Assembly (NCBI GenBank): GCA_040830725.1 | Contig: JBFOMG010000038.1 | Coordinates: 89,100 to 153,099, forward strand | Source: JAWKWH01 sp040830725 | GTDB taxonomy: Bacteria > Pseudomonadota > Alphaproteobacteria > Rhizobiales > Rhizobiaceae | Length of the DNA stretch: 64,000 bases | Direction of reading: 5' to 3' | Translations under genes and position numbers: made by a program | In this document: piece by piece, positions 50,348 through 59,923 of the stretch | How positions within the stretch are numbered: the stretch's first letter is position 1 | How the letters are laid out: the number at the start of each line of letters is the position of its first letter | The notes under the pieces: model-generated | Told to the model about the DNA's origin: nothing | The model's database searches: none | What the model saw: only the letters and a program-made list of their open reading frames with translations

Positions 50348-50830
50348 ATGGCAAATGATGGTAAACCGGTGGAACCTGTCGCCGGGCTCTCCGGCGAACT
50401 GACTGACAATGGCCACCGCTTGTCGGCGCGCGTCTATTTTGCCGATACGGATTTCTCCGGCGTTGTTTATCATGCCCGCTACCTGGAGTTTTTCGAGCGT
50501 GGCCGCTCCGACTATCTGCGTCTTGCCGGTGTCCATCACAACGAATTGATCGATGGCAAGCACGGCGAGAAACTCGTCTGGGTCGTCAAGCGCATGGAGA
50601 TCGATTTCCGCGCTGCCGCCCGCATCGACGATGTGCTCTTGATCGAAACCAGGACCGCCGAGATTTCCGGGGCACGAATCGTCATGGCCCAACAGATCAA
50701 ACGCGGCGAACAGGTCCTGGTCGAGGCGCGGGTTCAGGCCGCCATCATCGGAGAATCCGGCAAACCGCGCCGGTTTCCCAGGGAGTGGATCGACGTGTTC
50801 ATGCCCAAGGGCAATTCAAGCCGTTCCTAA
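50348..50830 (+). CDS. ybgC: Tol-Pal-associated acyl-CoA thioesterase YbgC
   Basis: A 160-residue hotdog-fold thioesterase. The catalytic motif is VYFADTDFSGVVYHARYLEF, with FFERGRSDYL and KRMEIDFRAAARIDD following. YbgC leads the tol-pal genes in many bacteria and works on acyl-CoA or acyl-ACP in phospholipid metabolism. The ATG at 50348 is used; a longer frame to 49901 is antisense to the GH5 gene. A 237-base gap with room for a promoter separates it from tolQ. Confidence 0.88.
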   Translation: MANDGKPVEPVAGLSGELTDNGHRLSARVYFADTDFSGVVYHARYLEFFERGRSDYLRLAGVHHNELIDGKHGEKLVWVVKRMEIDFRAAARIDDVLLIETRTAEISGARIVMAQQIKRGEQVLVEARVQAAIIGESGKPRRFPREWIDVFMPKGNSSRS

Positions 50831-51067
50831 CCCTACATTAACCATAAAAGTCCATGGTTTCGGCGAAGAATGCGCAGCCTCGCGGCCGCGCCTTCCTTTG
50901 ACCAAATTTTACCCGGAAAAGCCTGCCACCGGGTGACGGCACACGGGACAGCTATCTGGTTGCGCCGGCATCGGGACAGAATTCCGGAGGAAAAGTCAGA
51001 ATTCAAACGCGCTGGCATGTATTTGCCGGCGGATCGGACGGGACTCCGAGGGACAGGAACAACAGCA

Positions 51068-51778
51068 ATGACAGAATTGGTAAATCCGGGTGAATTGTCG
51101 ATTTGGGCACTCTTCTGGCAGGCGGGCTGGGTGGTCAAACTGGTGATGATCGGCCTGCTCGTCGCGTCCGTTTGGACCTGGGCAATCATCATTGACAAGG
51201 TTTTGGGCTATGGGCGCGCCAGACGCGCGTTGAACCGCTTTGAGAAAGTCTTCTGGTCGGGCCAGTCGCTGGACGAACTCTACCGGACGGTTTCGGACAA
51301 GAAGACCTCCGGCATGGGCTCGATATTTGTCGCTGCCATGCGCGAGTGGAAAAAGTCCTTCGAACGCGGCGTCAATTCGCCGATCAGCCTGCAGTCGCGC
51401 ATTGACAAGGCGATGGACCTGGCTTTGACCCGCGAAGTGGAGCGGCTGGAAGGCCGCCTGGGCTTCCTGGCGACGATCGGTTCTTCGGCGCCGTTCATTG
51501 GCCTGTTCGGCACGGTGGTCGGCATCATGACCTCGTTTCAGGCCATTGCGGGTTCCAAGTCGACCAATCTGGCGGTCGTCGCGCCAGGAATTGCCGAGGC
51601 GCTGCTGGCCACCGCCATGGGTCTGCTTGCCGCCATTCCGGCGGTCATCGCTTACAACAAGCTGACCGCAGATGCCGGCAGGATTGCCAGCCGGCTGGAA
51701 GGTTTTGCCGACGAGTTTTCTGCCATCCTGTCGCGGCAGATCGATGAGAAGGTGGTTCCCCACCGCCAGGCGGCCTGA
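51068..51778 (+). CDS. tolQ: Tol-Pal system protein TolQ
   Basis: A 236-residue inner-membrane protein with three spans (ALFWQAGWVVKLVMIGLLVA; IGLFGTVVGIMTSFQAI; IAEALLATAMGLLAAIPAVIA). GLFGTVVGIM and TAMGLLAAIPAVIAYN form the conserved channel face. TolQ and TolR use the proton gradient to energise TolA for outer-membrane constriction at division. The frame is open from 50870, but the match to TolQ begins at the ATG at 51068. Confidence 0.93.
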   Translation: MTELVNPGELSIWALFWQAGWVVKLVMIGLLVASVWTWAIIIDKVLGYGRARRALNRFEKVFWSGQSLDELYRTVSDKKTSGMGSIFVAAMREWKKSFERGVNSPISLQSRIDKAMDLALTREVERLEGRLGFLATIGSSAPFIGLFGTVVGIMTSFQAIAGSKSTNLAVVAPGIAEALLATAMGLLAAIPAVIAYNKLTADAGRIASRLEGFADEFSAILSRQIDEKVVPHRQAA

Positions 51779-51783
51779 CCGTC

Positions 51784-52239
<456 letters not shown>

Positions 52240-52244
52240 CCGCT

Positions 52245-53288
52245 ATGAAGGCCGGTCTGTCGACATCCCTGATCCTGCATGCAACGCTGATTGGTTTCGG
52301 CGTCTTTTCGCTGTCCGCACCGCCAGCATTCGAGGTGGCCGATGTCGAGTCATTGCCGGTCGATATAGTCTCGGTCTCGGAATTTGCCGAAATCATGCGC
52401 GGCGACAAAAAGGCCCCGGCCGAGGAAAAACCGGCGCCGGTGCCGACGGAACGCCGCGACGTGGTCGAAGACGCCCAGAATTTCGGTGACAATACGGTCG
52501 ATCTGGACACAGCGCCAACACCCGAACCCAGACCGCGGCCGGTCGAAAACACAGCCAAGGCCGACCCGGCTCCGGTGCCCGAACCAAAACCCGAAAACGA
52601 CCCGGTTGAAACAGCCCGTGTCGACCCGGCGCCAGTGCCGGCGGTTGAAGTGACGCCGACGCCGACCGAAAAGGCTGACGTCTCTCCACAGGCCGCCGAA
52701 GAAACGGCCGTGACCGACAATCCCGATGCGGAAACTGTGGAGCTGCCCGAGCGGGCTCCCGTCCCCGAGGCCAGGCCGGAACCGCCCAAGGCGGCGACGG
52801 CCAAGGCGCCGGAGCGCAAGGATTCCGATGAGCCGGCAATCGAGAAGACCGCAAAACGCGATACCGCAGAGACCGAATTCAATGCTGATGAGATCGCTCA
52901 GCTGCTGAACCAGGAAAAAGCGTCCGGCGGCGGTGCGGAACGCTCGGTAAAGACGGCAGCGCTTGGTAACAACCGCGACAGTGACGCGAAAAAACTCTCT
53001 CAAGGCGAAATGGATGCGCTGAGAAGCCAGCTTGAAAGCTGTTGGGGAATCAATCCGGGTACCGAAGGCATGTCTGAACTTCGCGCCTCGGTCCAGTTCA
53101 AGGTCGACATCACCGGCAGGCTCGACGGCCGGCCGGTCATCGTACAATCAAGCGGCAACCGCCAGTTTGATGACAGTGCGGTTCGCGCGGTTCAGATCTG
53201 CGACCGCCGCGGACTGCAATTGCCCAAGGACAAACACACGGTCTGGGCAGATATCATTGTCAATTTCGACCCCAGCGAGATGTTCTGA
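52245..53288 (+). CDS. tolA: Tol-Pal system protein TolA
   Basis: A 347-residue protein. It has a single N-terminal span (SLILHATLIGFGVFSLSA), a long periplasmic Pro/Glu/Lys-rich arm (about 45-225, with repeated PEPRP and DPAPVPE), and a C-terminal TolA domain (about 245-347: MDALRSQLESCWGINPGTEG, VRAVQICDRRGLQLPKD). The arm is Pro-rich where enterobacterial TolA has an Ala-rich helix; this is usual in alphaproteobacteria. It spans the periplasm to reach Pal. Confidence 0.92.
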   Translation: MKAGLSTSLILHATLIGFGVFSLSAPPAFEVADVESLPVDIVSVSEFAEIMRGDKKAPAEEKPAPVPTERRDVVEDAQNFGDNTVDLDTAPTPEPRPRPVENTAKADPAPVPEPKPENDPVETARVDPAPVPAVEVTPTPTEKADVSPQAAEETAVTDNPDAETVELPERAPVPEARPEPPKAATAKAPERKDSDEPAIEKTAKRDTAETEFNADEIAQLLNQEKASGGGAERSVKTAALGNNRDSDAKKLSQGEMDALRSQLESCWGINPGTEGMSELRASVQFKVDITGRLDGRPVIVQSSGNRQFDDSAVRAVQICDRRGLQLPKDKHTVWADIIVNFDPSEMF

Positions 53289-53308
53289 ATGACGGGAAAC
53301 AGACCAAC

Positions 53309-54625
53309 ATGAAAACGCTGTTGAAAACCTTGTTTGTGGCTCTGGCCCTCGGCTGCGGCATTGTCGCCGGTGCGGCTCCACCCGCCCATGCGCTCGTCGA
53401 AATCGACGTCAACAAGGGCAACATCGAACCGCTGCCAATCGCCATTACCGAATTTCTGGCCGGAGATAATCTCGGCGCGGATATCTCGGGTGTCGTGACC
53501 GATGATCTCAGACGCTCAGGCCTGTTCGCACCAATCAACCGCGAAGCGTTCATCGAAAAGGTTTCGAACCCGGACGTGGCCCCACGTTTTGAGGACTGGC
53601 GGATCATCAACGCACAAGCCCTGGTGACCGGACGGGTGAGCGAGGAGGCCGATGGCCGTCTGCGGGCTGAGTTTCGCCTCTGGGATACATTCGGCGGCGA
53701 ACAGATGATTGGCCAGCAGTTTTTTGCCAATCGTGACAACTGGCGCCGTGTCGCCCACATCATCGCCGACGCAATCTATGAGCGTCTGACCGGCGAAAAG
53801 GGTTACTTCGACACGAGAGTTGTGTTTATCGACGAATCAGGCCCGCGCACAGAGCGCCAGAAGCGGCTTGCAATCATGGACCAGGATGGCGCCAATGTGC
53901 GCTTTCTGTCGAATGGCAATGACCTCGTCCTGACCCCGCGCTTCTCGCCGAGCCGGCAAGAGATCACCTACATGTCCTTTGCCGGCGGCCAGCCGCGCGT
54001 CTACCTTCTGCAGCTGGAGACGGGACAGCGTGAAATTGTCGGCAACTTCCCAGGCATGACCTTTGCGCCAAGATTTTCACCCGATGGCCAGAAAGTCATC
54101 ATGAGCCTCGGCCGTGATGACGGCAATTCCAACATTTACACACTCGATTTGAGAAGCCGCACAACCACGCGCCTGACCAACTCCAACGCCATCGACACTT
54201 CTCCGTCCTATTCGCCGGATGGCAGCCAGATCGTGTTTACCTCAGACCGGGGTGGCCGCACGCAGATTTACGCCATGAACGCGGACGGCTCCGATCAGCG
54301 GCGGATTTCATTTGGCGACGGCACCTACTCGACACCCGTCTGGTCGCCGCGCGGTGATCTCATCGCATTTACAAAACAGTCCGGCGGCCGGTTTTCCATC
54401 GGCGTCATGCGCACCGACGGTTCCGGCGAACGCATCCTCACCTCCGGCTTCCACAATGAAGGCCCGACATGGGCGCCAAACGGACGTGTTTTGATGTTCT
54501 TCCGCCAGCAGGCTGGTTCTGGTGGTCCGAAACTCCACTCCATCGACCTGACTGGCCGCCATGAACAGGCCGTCGCCACTCCGAACTTTGGATCCGACCC
54601 GGCTTGGTCACCGCTGTTGGAATAA
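53309..54625 (+). CDS. tolB: Tol-Pal system protein TolB
   Basis: A 438-residue periplasmic protein. The signal peptide (LFVALALGCGIVAGAAPPAHA) is followed by the TolB N-terminal domain (VEIDVNKGNIEPLPIAI, GADISGVVTDDLRRSGLF) and a six-bladed propeller with repeated TPRFSPSRQEITYMSF, FSPDGQKVIMS, YSPDGSQIVFTSDRGG and WSPRGDLIAF motifs. It binds Pal and TolA. It begins 20 bases after tolA. Confidence 0.94.
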   Translation: MKTLLKTLFVALALGCGIVAGAAPPAHALVEIDVNKGNIEPLPIAITEFLAGDNLGADISGVVTDDLRRSGLFAPINREAFIEKVSNPDVAPRFEDWRIINAQALVTGRVSEEADGRLRAEFRLWDTFGGEQMIGQQFFANRDNWRRVAHIIADAIYERLTGEKGYFDTRVVFIDESGPRTERQKRLAIMDQDGANVRFLSNGNDLVLTPRFSPSRQEITYMSFAGGQPRVYLLQLETGQREIVGNFPGMTFAPRFSPDGQKVIMSLGRDDGNSNIYTLDLRSRTTTRLTNSNAIDTSPSYSPDGSQIVFTSDRGGRTQIYAMNADGSDQRRISFGDGTYSTPVWSPRGDLIAFTKQSGGRFSIGVMRTDGSGERILTSGFHNEGPTWAPNGRVLMFFRQQAGSGGPKLHSIDLTGRHEQAVATPNFGSDPAWSPLLE

Positions 54626-54807
54626 TCCGGGCGCGCCCCTCAATCGCCGCATTTCAAGATAATCTGCCGGCAGGGTTTGGGGCGGAATCAACAAATGGGC
54701 GCAAATATTGGCAGGGATTTGTTAACCCTGTTTCTTGAGCGCCGGTTAACCGGAATGTGGTTACTGGAAAGTCAACGAATTCCCCCAGATTTTAAGGAGT
54801 GACCGCG

Positions 54808-55311
54808 ATGCGTGGTCTGACCGCCCTGACAAGAAATCCCGCCATGATCGCACTGGCCGTTTCACTGGCCGTTGCCGGATGTGCATCCAAGAAAGTTCCG
54901 AATTCGCCTGCCGACATCGGCCTCGGCGCCAATAGCGAAACGCCGGGTTCAACGCGTGACTTCACGGTCAATGTCGGTGACCGGATATTCTTTGATACCG
55001 ACTCTGCGGTTATCCGCGCCGACGCCCAAACGACCCTGGCCCGGCAGGCGCAATGGCTGAACCAGTATCCCTCCTACACAATCACCATTGAGGGCCACGC
55101 CGACGAACGCGGCACGCGTGAATACAACATCGCACTTGGCGCCCGCCGAGCTGCTGCCACGCGTGATTTTCTGGTCGCCCGCGGCGTCGCTGGAAACCGC
55201 CTGAAGACGATCTCCTTTGGCAAGGAGCGCCCGGTGGCTGCGTGCGACGACATATCCTGCTGGACACAGAACCGGCGTGCAGTGACCGTTCTGGGCGGTC
55301 AGGGAAGCTGA
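54808..55311 (+). CDS. pal: Peptidoglycan-associated lipoprotein Pal
   Basis: A 167-residue outer-membrane lipoprotein. The signal ends in the lipobox VAGC, so the mature protein starts at a lipid-modified cysteine (CASKKVP). The OmpA-like domain (about 60-165) carries the diaminopimelate-binding pattern TIEGHADERGTREYNIALG with RAAATRDFL and QNRRAVTVL. TTAAGGAG eight bases upstream supports the ATG at 54808. The 182-base gap after tolB could hold a separate promoter. Confidence 0.95.
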   Translation: MRGLTALTRNPAMIALAVSLAVAGCASKKVPNSPADIGLGANSETPGSTRDFTVNVGDRIFFDTDSAVIRADAQTTLARQAQWLNQYPSYTITIEGHADERGTREYNIALGARRAAATRDFLVARGVAGNRLKTISFGKERPVAACDDISCWTQNRRAVTVLGGQGS

Positions 55312-55491
55312 TCAATAGCCGATCGGCTTGACCCTGCTGAAAGGTCGTGACCGCGACTTGGCAATGGTTGCAGACAAGTGCCACCTGATCGCCGGATTCA
55401 GTCCGCAATTTGGCCGAACTTGTCGGGCTTGTTAATTTCTGCGCGATTTTCCGCTAATCTGGTCGCCTATTGCGTTTGAGGGCAACGAATA

Positions 55492-56403
55492 ATGAATGTC
55501 AAACCGGCTTTGGCAGCTGCTGCGACTGCGGCAGTTGTGCAGTTTTCAGCAACAAGTATCGCCAGCGCGATTACTCCCGACCGCAGCTTGTTTGCAGCGG
55601 CAGACACAAATCCGCATGTCATTCTGGCGCAATCCAGCGACCCGCGCGTCATTCAGCTTGAGGAACAGGTCCGCCAGCTCAACGGGCGGGTCGAGGAATT
55701 GAACTTCCTGGTTTTGCAAATGCAGGAACAAATGCGCCGCATGCAGGAAGACAATGATTTTCGTTTTCAGGAATTGGAAGATTCCGGAAGGACCGGCGAG
55801 CCTGAGCGAAAGAGCGAAACGGATGGCAGCAGGGACAACCGGCTGGCCGATGGCGGTCAGACACAGACCCTGGGCGATCCGCCACGCAATCTCGGTGAAG
55901 TGATCATCGGAGCCGACGGCAGTGTCAGCGGTGCGACGACAGAGGAGCCGATGGATTTGCTCGGCCGTCAGACCGGGTCATCGGCCGACGGCACAACCGT
56001 TGCCGCATTGCCCACGTCGGGCGATCCGAACGAACTTTATTCCAACGCCTATGAGTTCATTCTGTCCGGTGACTACGTAACGGCAGAAGCCGGATTTCGC
56101 CGGCATTTGGAGGATTTTCCAGACGATGAGCGCAGCGCCGACGCGCATTACTGGCTGGGCGAAGCGATACTGGCGCAACAGCGGCCCGCAGAGGCAGCGG
56201 AAGTATTCCTGGCCGCCAGCCGCAATTATCCCGATTCCCGCAAGGCGCCTGAAATGTTGCTGAAGCTCGGCATGTCGCTGGCGGCGCTCGGCCAGCGCGA
56301 TATCGCCTGCGCAACATTCAGGGAAGTCGGCGTTCGCTATCCCGGTGCATCGGGTGTGCTCAAGGGCCGGGTCAAGCAGGAACAGGCCATCGCCGGTTGC
56401 TGA
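55492..56403 (+). CDS. cpoB: Cell division coordinator CpoB (YbgF)
   Basis: A 303-residue periplasmic protein with a signal peptide, an N-terminal coiled coil (about 47-85: IQLEEQVRQLNGRVEELNFL ... EQMRRMQED) that makes the trimer, a linker, and C-terminal TPR repeats (about 180-300: NELYSNAYEFILSGDYVTAE, AHYWLGEAILAQQRPAEAA, MLLKLGMSLAALGQRD). CpoB links Tol-Pal with peptidoglycan synthesis at the septum. It ends seven bases inside the tilS start. Confidence 0.92.
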   Translation: MNVKPALAAAATAAVVQFSATSIASAITPDRSLFAAADTNPHVILAQSSDPRVIQLEEQVRQLNGRVEELNFLVLQMQEQMRRMQEDNDFRFQELEDSGRTGEPERKSETDGSRDNRLADGGQTQTLGDPPRNLGEVIIGADGSVSGATTEEPMDLLGRQTGSSADGTTVAALPTSGDPNELYSNAYEFILSGDYVTAEAGFRRHLEDFPDDERSADAHYWLGEAILAQQRPAEAAEVFLAASRNYPDSRKAPEMLLKLGMSLAALGQRDIACATFREVGVRYPGASGVLKGRVKQEQAIAGC

Positions 56404-57704
56404 GCCGATCTGAACAGTTCGATCCTGACCGGGCCTTTGGCTGGATCGACTTTGCCGCCAGACGCTCTGTTATCATCGCTGTCTCCGGAGGCAGCGACTC
56501 AACCGCCCTTTTGATTGCGTTCAAACACTGGATTGAGCATACACATCGGAATCTGCGCATCATTTGCGTAACGGTCGATCATGGTTTGCGGCCGGCATCA
56601 GCGGCGGAAGCACGTCACGTCGCCACGCTGTGTGCCCGGCTCGGCGTTGCCCACCGCACATGTTTGTGGGTGGGAGACAAACCCGAAACCGGCATCGCGG
56701 CCGCTGCCCGCGAGGCACGCTACGCGCTGTTGGCCGAGGCGGCCCGCGACGAGGGAACGGACATCATCCTCACCGGCCACACCGCCAACGATCAGGCGGA
56801 AACGGTGCACATGCGCCGGGCGCGCGGGCACCACGCGGATCATCCCCGCGGACTGGCAGGAATGGCCCGTATGACGTTGTTTGATGGCGAAGACTGGATT
56901 GTCCGGCCGCTACTCGACACCCGCCGCGAAACGCTCAGGGACGTTCTCACCAATCACGGGGTTGAATGGATCGAAGACCCCACGAACGAGGATGAGAACT
57001 TTGAGCGGGTTGGCGTTCGAAAGCTTTTGACGGAAGATTGTCAGCTTGAAGAATTGTGTGCCGCGGCGGGCGATGTCGCCGGTCGGCGCACTGAATTCGC
57101 TGGTGAAGCTGCGTCGCTGATTGCACGTCACGGAACGTTGATTTCGACCGGTTTGGTTCGTCTCGATCAAGACTTTTATGGCAAGGACACAGCCAGGATG
57201 GATGCGGTGCGGACAATTCTCGCCTGCGCTGGAGGAGCAAAACAGTTGGCGGACCGTTCACGCGCCTCAATTTTGATGGACCGACTGCGGAAGGGCCGAA
57301 GCTGCTTGTCGGGTTGCCTTGCCGCCAGAACGAAAGACGGTTTGCATTTCTGCCGGGAGAGGCGAAGCGGTGGTGAACTCAGTTTTGCCGATGGCATTTT
57401 CGACGGCCGCTACCGGATTTCATCCGATGCAGTTGCGGCGGGGTGGTCGCTGCAGCTGCCCGACACGATCGATGCGGAGGTTAACCGGAAACTGTCGCCG
57501 CTGGCGCTCACCGCAGCAAAGATGGAGCCGGAACTGGTTTCACCAGGAAATTCTGGCGGGCCGGATATCGCCAGGAAACCCCAAATCCAGCGCTATCTAG
57601 CGCCCTTTGACCATTTTCTGCCCGAATTTGATCTGAAACTGGCCGCTGCTGCCGCAGTGATGTTTGGCCGAAAACCATACCCGCCGCCTCCAGCTGGTGC
57701 GTAA
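56397..57704 (+). CDS. tilS: tRNA(Ile)-lysidine synthase TilS
   Basis: A 435-residue PP-loop ATPase that turns C34 of the AUA-reading tRNA-Ile into lysidine. The PP-loop is VIIAVSGGSDSTALLIAF. Other family marks are TVDHGLRPASAAEA, ILTGHTANDQAETV, GLAGMARM, RPLLDTRRETLRDVL and WIEDPTNEDENFERV. The C-terminal part is shorter and less conserved than in Escherichia coli. The start is a TTG overlapping the cpoB end. Confidence 0.92.
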   Translation: MLSRSEQFDPDRAFGWIDFAARRSVIIAVSGGSDSTALLIAFKHWIEHTHRNLRIICVTVDHGLRPASAAEARHVATLCARLGVAHRTCLWVGDKPETGIAAAAREARYALLAEAARDEGTDIILTGHTANDQAETVHMRRARGHHADHPRGLAGMARMTLFDGEDWIVRPLLDTRRETLRDVLTNHGVEWIEDPTNEDENFERVGVRKLLTEDCQLEELCAAAGDVAGRRTEFAGEAASLIARHGTLISTGLVRLDQDFYGKDTARMDAVRTILACAGGAKQLADRSRASILMDRLRKGRSCLSGCLAARTKDGLHFCRERRSGGELSFADGIFDGRYRISSDAVAAGWSLQLPDTIDAEVNRKLSPLALTAAKMEPELVSPGNSGGPDIARKPQIQRYLAPFDHFLPEFDLKLAAAAAVMFGRKPYPPPPAGA

Positions 57705-57820
57705 AAGTACCGGGAATCTTAACACCCGGCGTGAGATAAGGTTGGCAACGCTGGATCATGTCCCTATTTAGGGGCTAACATAGTCAAAAGCGCCGGTATT
57801 CGGCGCCAACGGGACCGCTG

Positions 57821-59764
57821 ATGAACTCCAATTACAGAAATCTTGCCCTTTGGGCGATTATCGGTGTGCTGCTGATCGCACTGTTCAACCTGTTTCAGTC
57901 GCCCCAGCAACGCGGCTCGACCCGCGACATCGCCTATTCGGAGTTCCTGACGGAGCTCGACAATGGCCGCATCAAGACAGTGACCATATCCGGCGATCGC
58001 ATCACCGGTTCCTATGTCGATGGTTCCAGCGGCTTCCAGACCTACTCTCCCGGAGACGACAAGCTGGTTGAGCGCCTTGAGGCGCGTGGCGTCACCATCA
58101 ATGCACGGCCCGAAAGCGACGGGTCCAATTCGATATTCGGCTATCTGCTGTCCTGGTTGCCAATGATCCTGATTCTGGGTGTATGGATATTCTTCATGCG
58201 GCAGATGCAATCCGGCTCCGGCCGGGCGATGGGTTTTGGCAAATCCAAGGCAAAACTGCTGACCGAGGCCCATGGACGTGTCACGTTCCAGGACGTGGCC
58301 GGCGTTGACGAAGCCAAGGAAGACCTGGAGGAAATCGTCGAGTTCCTGCGCGATCCGCAAAAATTCCAGCGCCTTGGCGGCAAGATTCCGCGCGGTGTTC
58401 TGCTGGTAGGACCACCCGGTACAGGCAAAACCTTGCTGGCCCGTTCGGTCGCCGGCGAAGCGGACGTGCCGTTCTTCACCATTTCGGGTTCCGATTTCGT
58501 TGAGATGTTCGTGGGCGTCGGCGCCAGCCGTGTGCGCGACATGTTCGAACAGGCGAAGAAGAACTCGCCCTGCATCATCTTCATCGATGAAATTGACGCG
58601 GTTGGCCGTCATCGTGGCGCAGGCCTTGGCGGTGGCAATGACGAGCGCGAACAGACGCTGAACCAGTTGCTGGTTGAGATGGACGGCTTCGAGGCCAATG
58701 AATCGATCATCCTGATCGCGGCCACAAACCGGCCTGACGTTCTGGATCCGGCGCTGATGCGGCCCGGCCGCTTCGATCGTCAGGTGGTTGTGCCAAATCC
58801 CGATATCATTGGCCGTGAGAAAATTCTCAAGGTGCATGTGCGCAATGTTCCACTGGCGCCGAATGTCGACCTGAAAGTCGTCGCGCGCGGCACGCCCGGC
58901 TTCTCCGGTGCCGATCTGGCCAATCTGGTCAACGAGGCTGCCCTGATGGCGGCACGCCGCAACAAGCGCCTCGTCACCATGGCTGAATTCGAGGACGCCA
59001 AAGACAAAGTCATGATGGGAGCCGAGCGCCGCTCCACGGCCATGACGCAAGAGGAAAAGCAACTGACTGCCTATCACGAGTCAGGCCATGCAATCCTCGC
59101 GCTCAACGTTCCGTCTGCCGATCCGCTGCACAAGGCGACGATCATTCCCCGTGGCCGGGCGCTTGGCATGGTCATGCAGCTGCCTGAGGGCGATCGCTAC
59201 TCCATGAGCTACAAATACATGGTGTCGCGGCTGGCAATCATGATGGGTGGCAGGGTCGCTGAGGAAATCAAGTTCGGCAAGGACAACATCACCTCGGGCG
59301 CTGCGTCCGATATTGAGCAGGCGACCAAACTTGCCCGCGCCATGGTTACCCAATGGGGCTTTTCCGATCAGCTCGGCCAGGTCGCCTATGGTGAAAACCA
59401 GCAGGAAGTTTTCCTCGGCCACTCAGTGGCGCAACAAAAAAATGTTTCCGAAGAAACCTCCCAGATCATTGACGCTGAAGTTCGCCGCCTGATTGACGAA
59501 GCCTATGATACGGCGCGCAAGATCCTGACCAGGAAGAAGAAGGACTGGATCGCGCTTGCCGAAGGACTTCTGGAGTATGAGACCCTATCGGGCGACGAAA
59601 TCAAGCAACTGCTTGCCGGAGAGAAGCCGTCGCGAGACATGGGTGACGACACGCCGACCTCGCGCGGGTCGGCCGTGCCAAAGGCCGGATCAGCCGGTGC
59701 CAAGAAGGGCAAGAAGAAGGGCGACGATCCCGAGCCCGACATGGAGCCGCAGCCGCAGGGTTGA
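57821..59764 (+). CDS. ftsH: ATP-dependent zinc metalloprotease FtsH
   Basis: A 647-residue membrane AAA protease. Two spans (LALWAIIGVLLIALFNLF near 5-25 and LLSWLPMILILGVWIFFM near 108-125) flank a periplasmic domain. The AAA module has Walker A GPPGTGKT, Walker B IIFIDEID and the second region of homology ATNRPDVLDPALMRPGRFD. The zinc site is HESGHAIL. The C-terminus is a Lys/Glu/Pro-rich tail. A clear terminator follows, so the conserved operon ends here. Confidence 0.96.
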   Translation: MNSNYRNLALWAIIGVLLIALFNLFQSPQQRGSTRDIAYSEFLTELDNGRIKTVTISGDRITGSYVDGSSGFQTYSPGDDKLVERLEARGVTINARPESDGSNSIFGYLLSWLPMILILGVWIFFMRQMQSGSGRAMGFGKSKAKLLTEAHGRVTFQDVAGVDEAKEDLEEIVEFLRDPQKFQRLGGKIPRGVLLVGPPGTGKTLLARSVAGEADVPFFTISGSDFVEMFVGVGASRVRDMFEQAKKNSPCIIFIDEIDAVGRHRGAGLGGGNDEREQTLNQLLVEMDGFEANESIILIAATNRPDVLDPALMRPGRFDRQVVVPNPDIIGREKILKVHVRNVPLAPNVDLKVVARGTPGFSGADLANLVNEAALMAARRNKRLVTMAEFEDAKDKVMMGAERRSTAMTQEEKQLTAYHESGHAILALNVPSADPLHKATIIPRGRALGMVMQLPEGDRYSMSYKYMVSRLAIMMGGRVAEEIKFGKDNITSGAASDIEQATKLARAMVTQWGFSDQLGQVAYGENQQEVFLGHSVAQQKNVSEETSQIIDAEVRRLIDEAYDTARKILTRKKKDWIALAEGLLEYETLSGDEIKQLLAGEKPSRDMGDDTPTSRGSAVPKAGSAGAKKGKKKGDDPEPDMEPQPQG

Positions 59765-59785
59765 TGGTCGCACCAGGAAGCAATC

Positions 59786-59812
59786 AAAGCCCGCCATCCG
59801 GCGGGCTTTCTG
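59786..59812 (+). terminator. Terminator after ftsH
   Basis: A 10-bp stem AAAGCCCGCC/GGCGGGCTTT with an ATCC loop lies 21 bases past the ftsH stop. The right arm ends in TTT followed by CTGC, so the T run is short but the stem is strong. Confidence 0.65.
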
Positions 59813-59923
59813 CGCGGTACACGTCCAAATGGAACCGCTTTGGTTTCAACCATAACCCTACGGCATGATTGACTTCGCCCTTCCCACGCGCAACATTTTG
59901 TCCACTGGTGGGAGGTTTGAGTT

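Noticed and set aside
57764..59077. 437-codon open frame antisense to ftsH
   Set aside because: Its residues mirror the codon pattern of ftsH on the other strand. It has no ribosome site and no recognisable domain.
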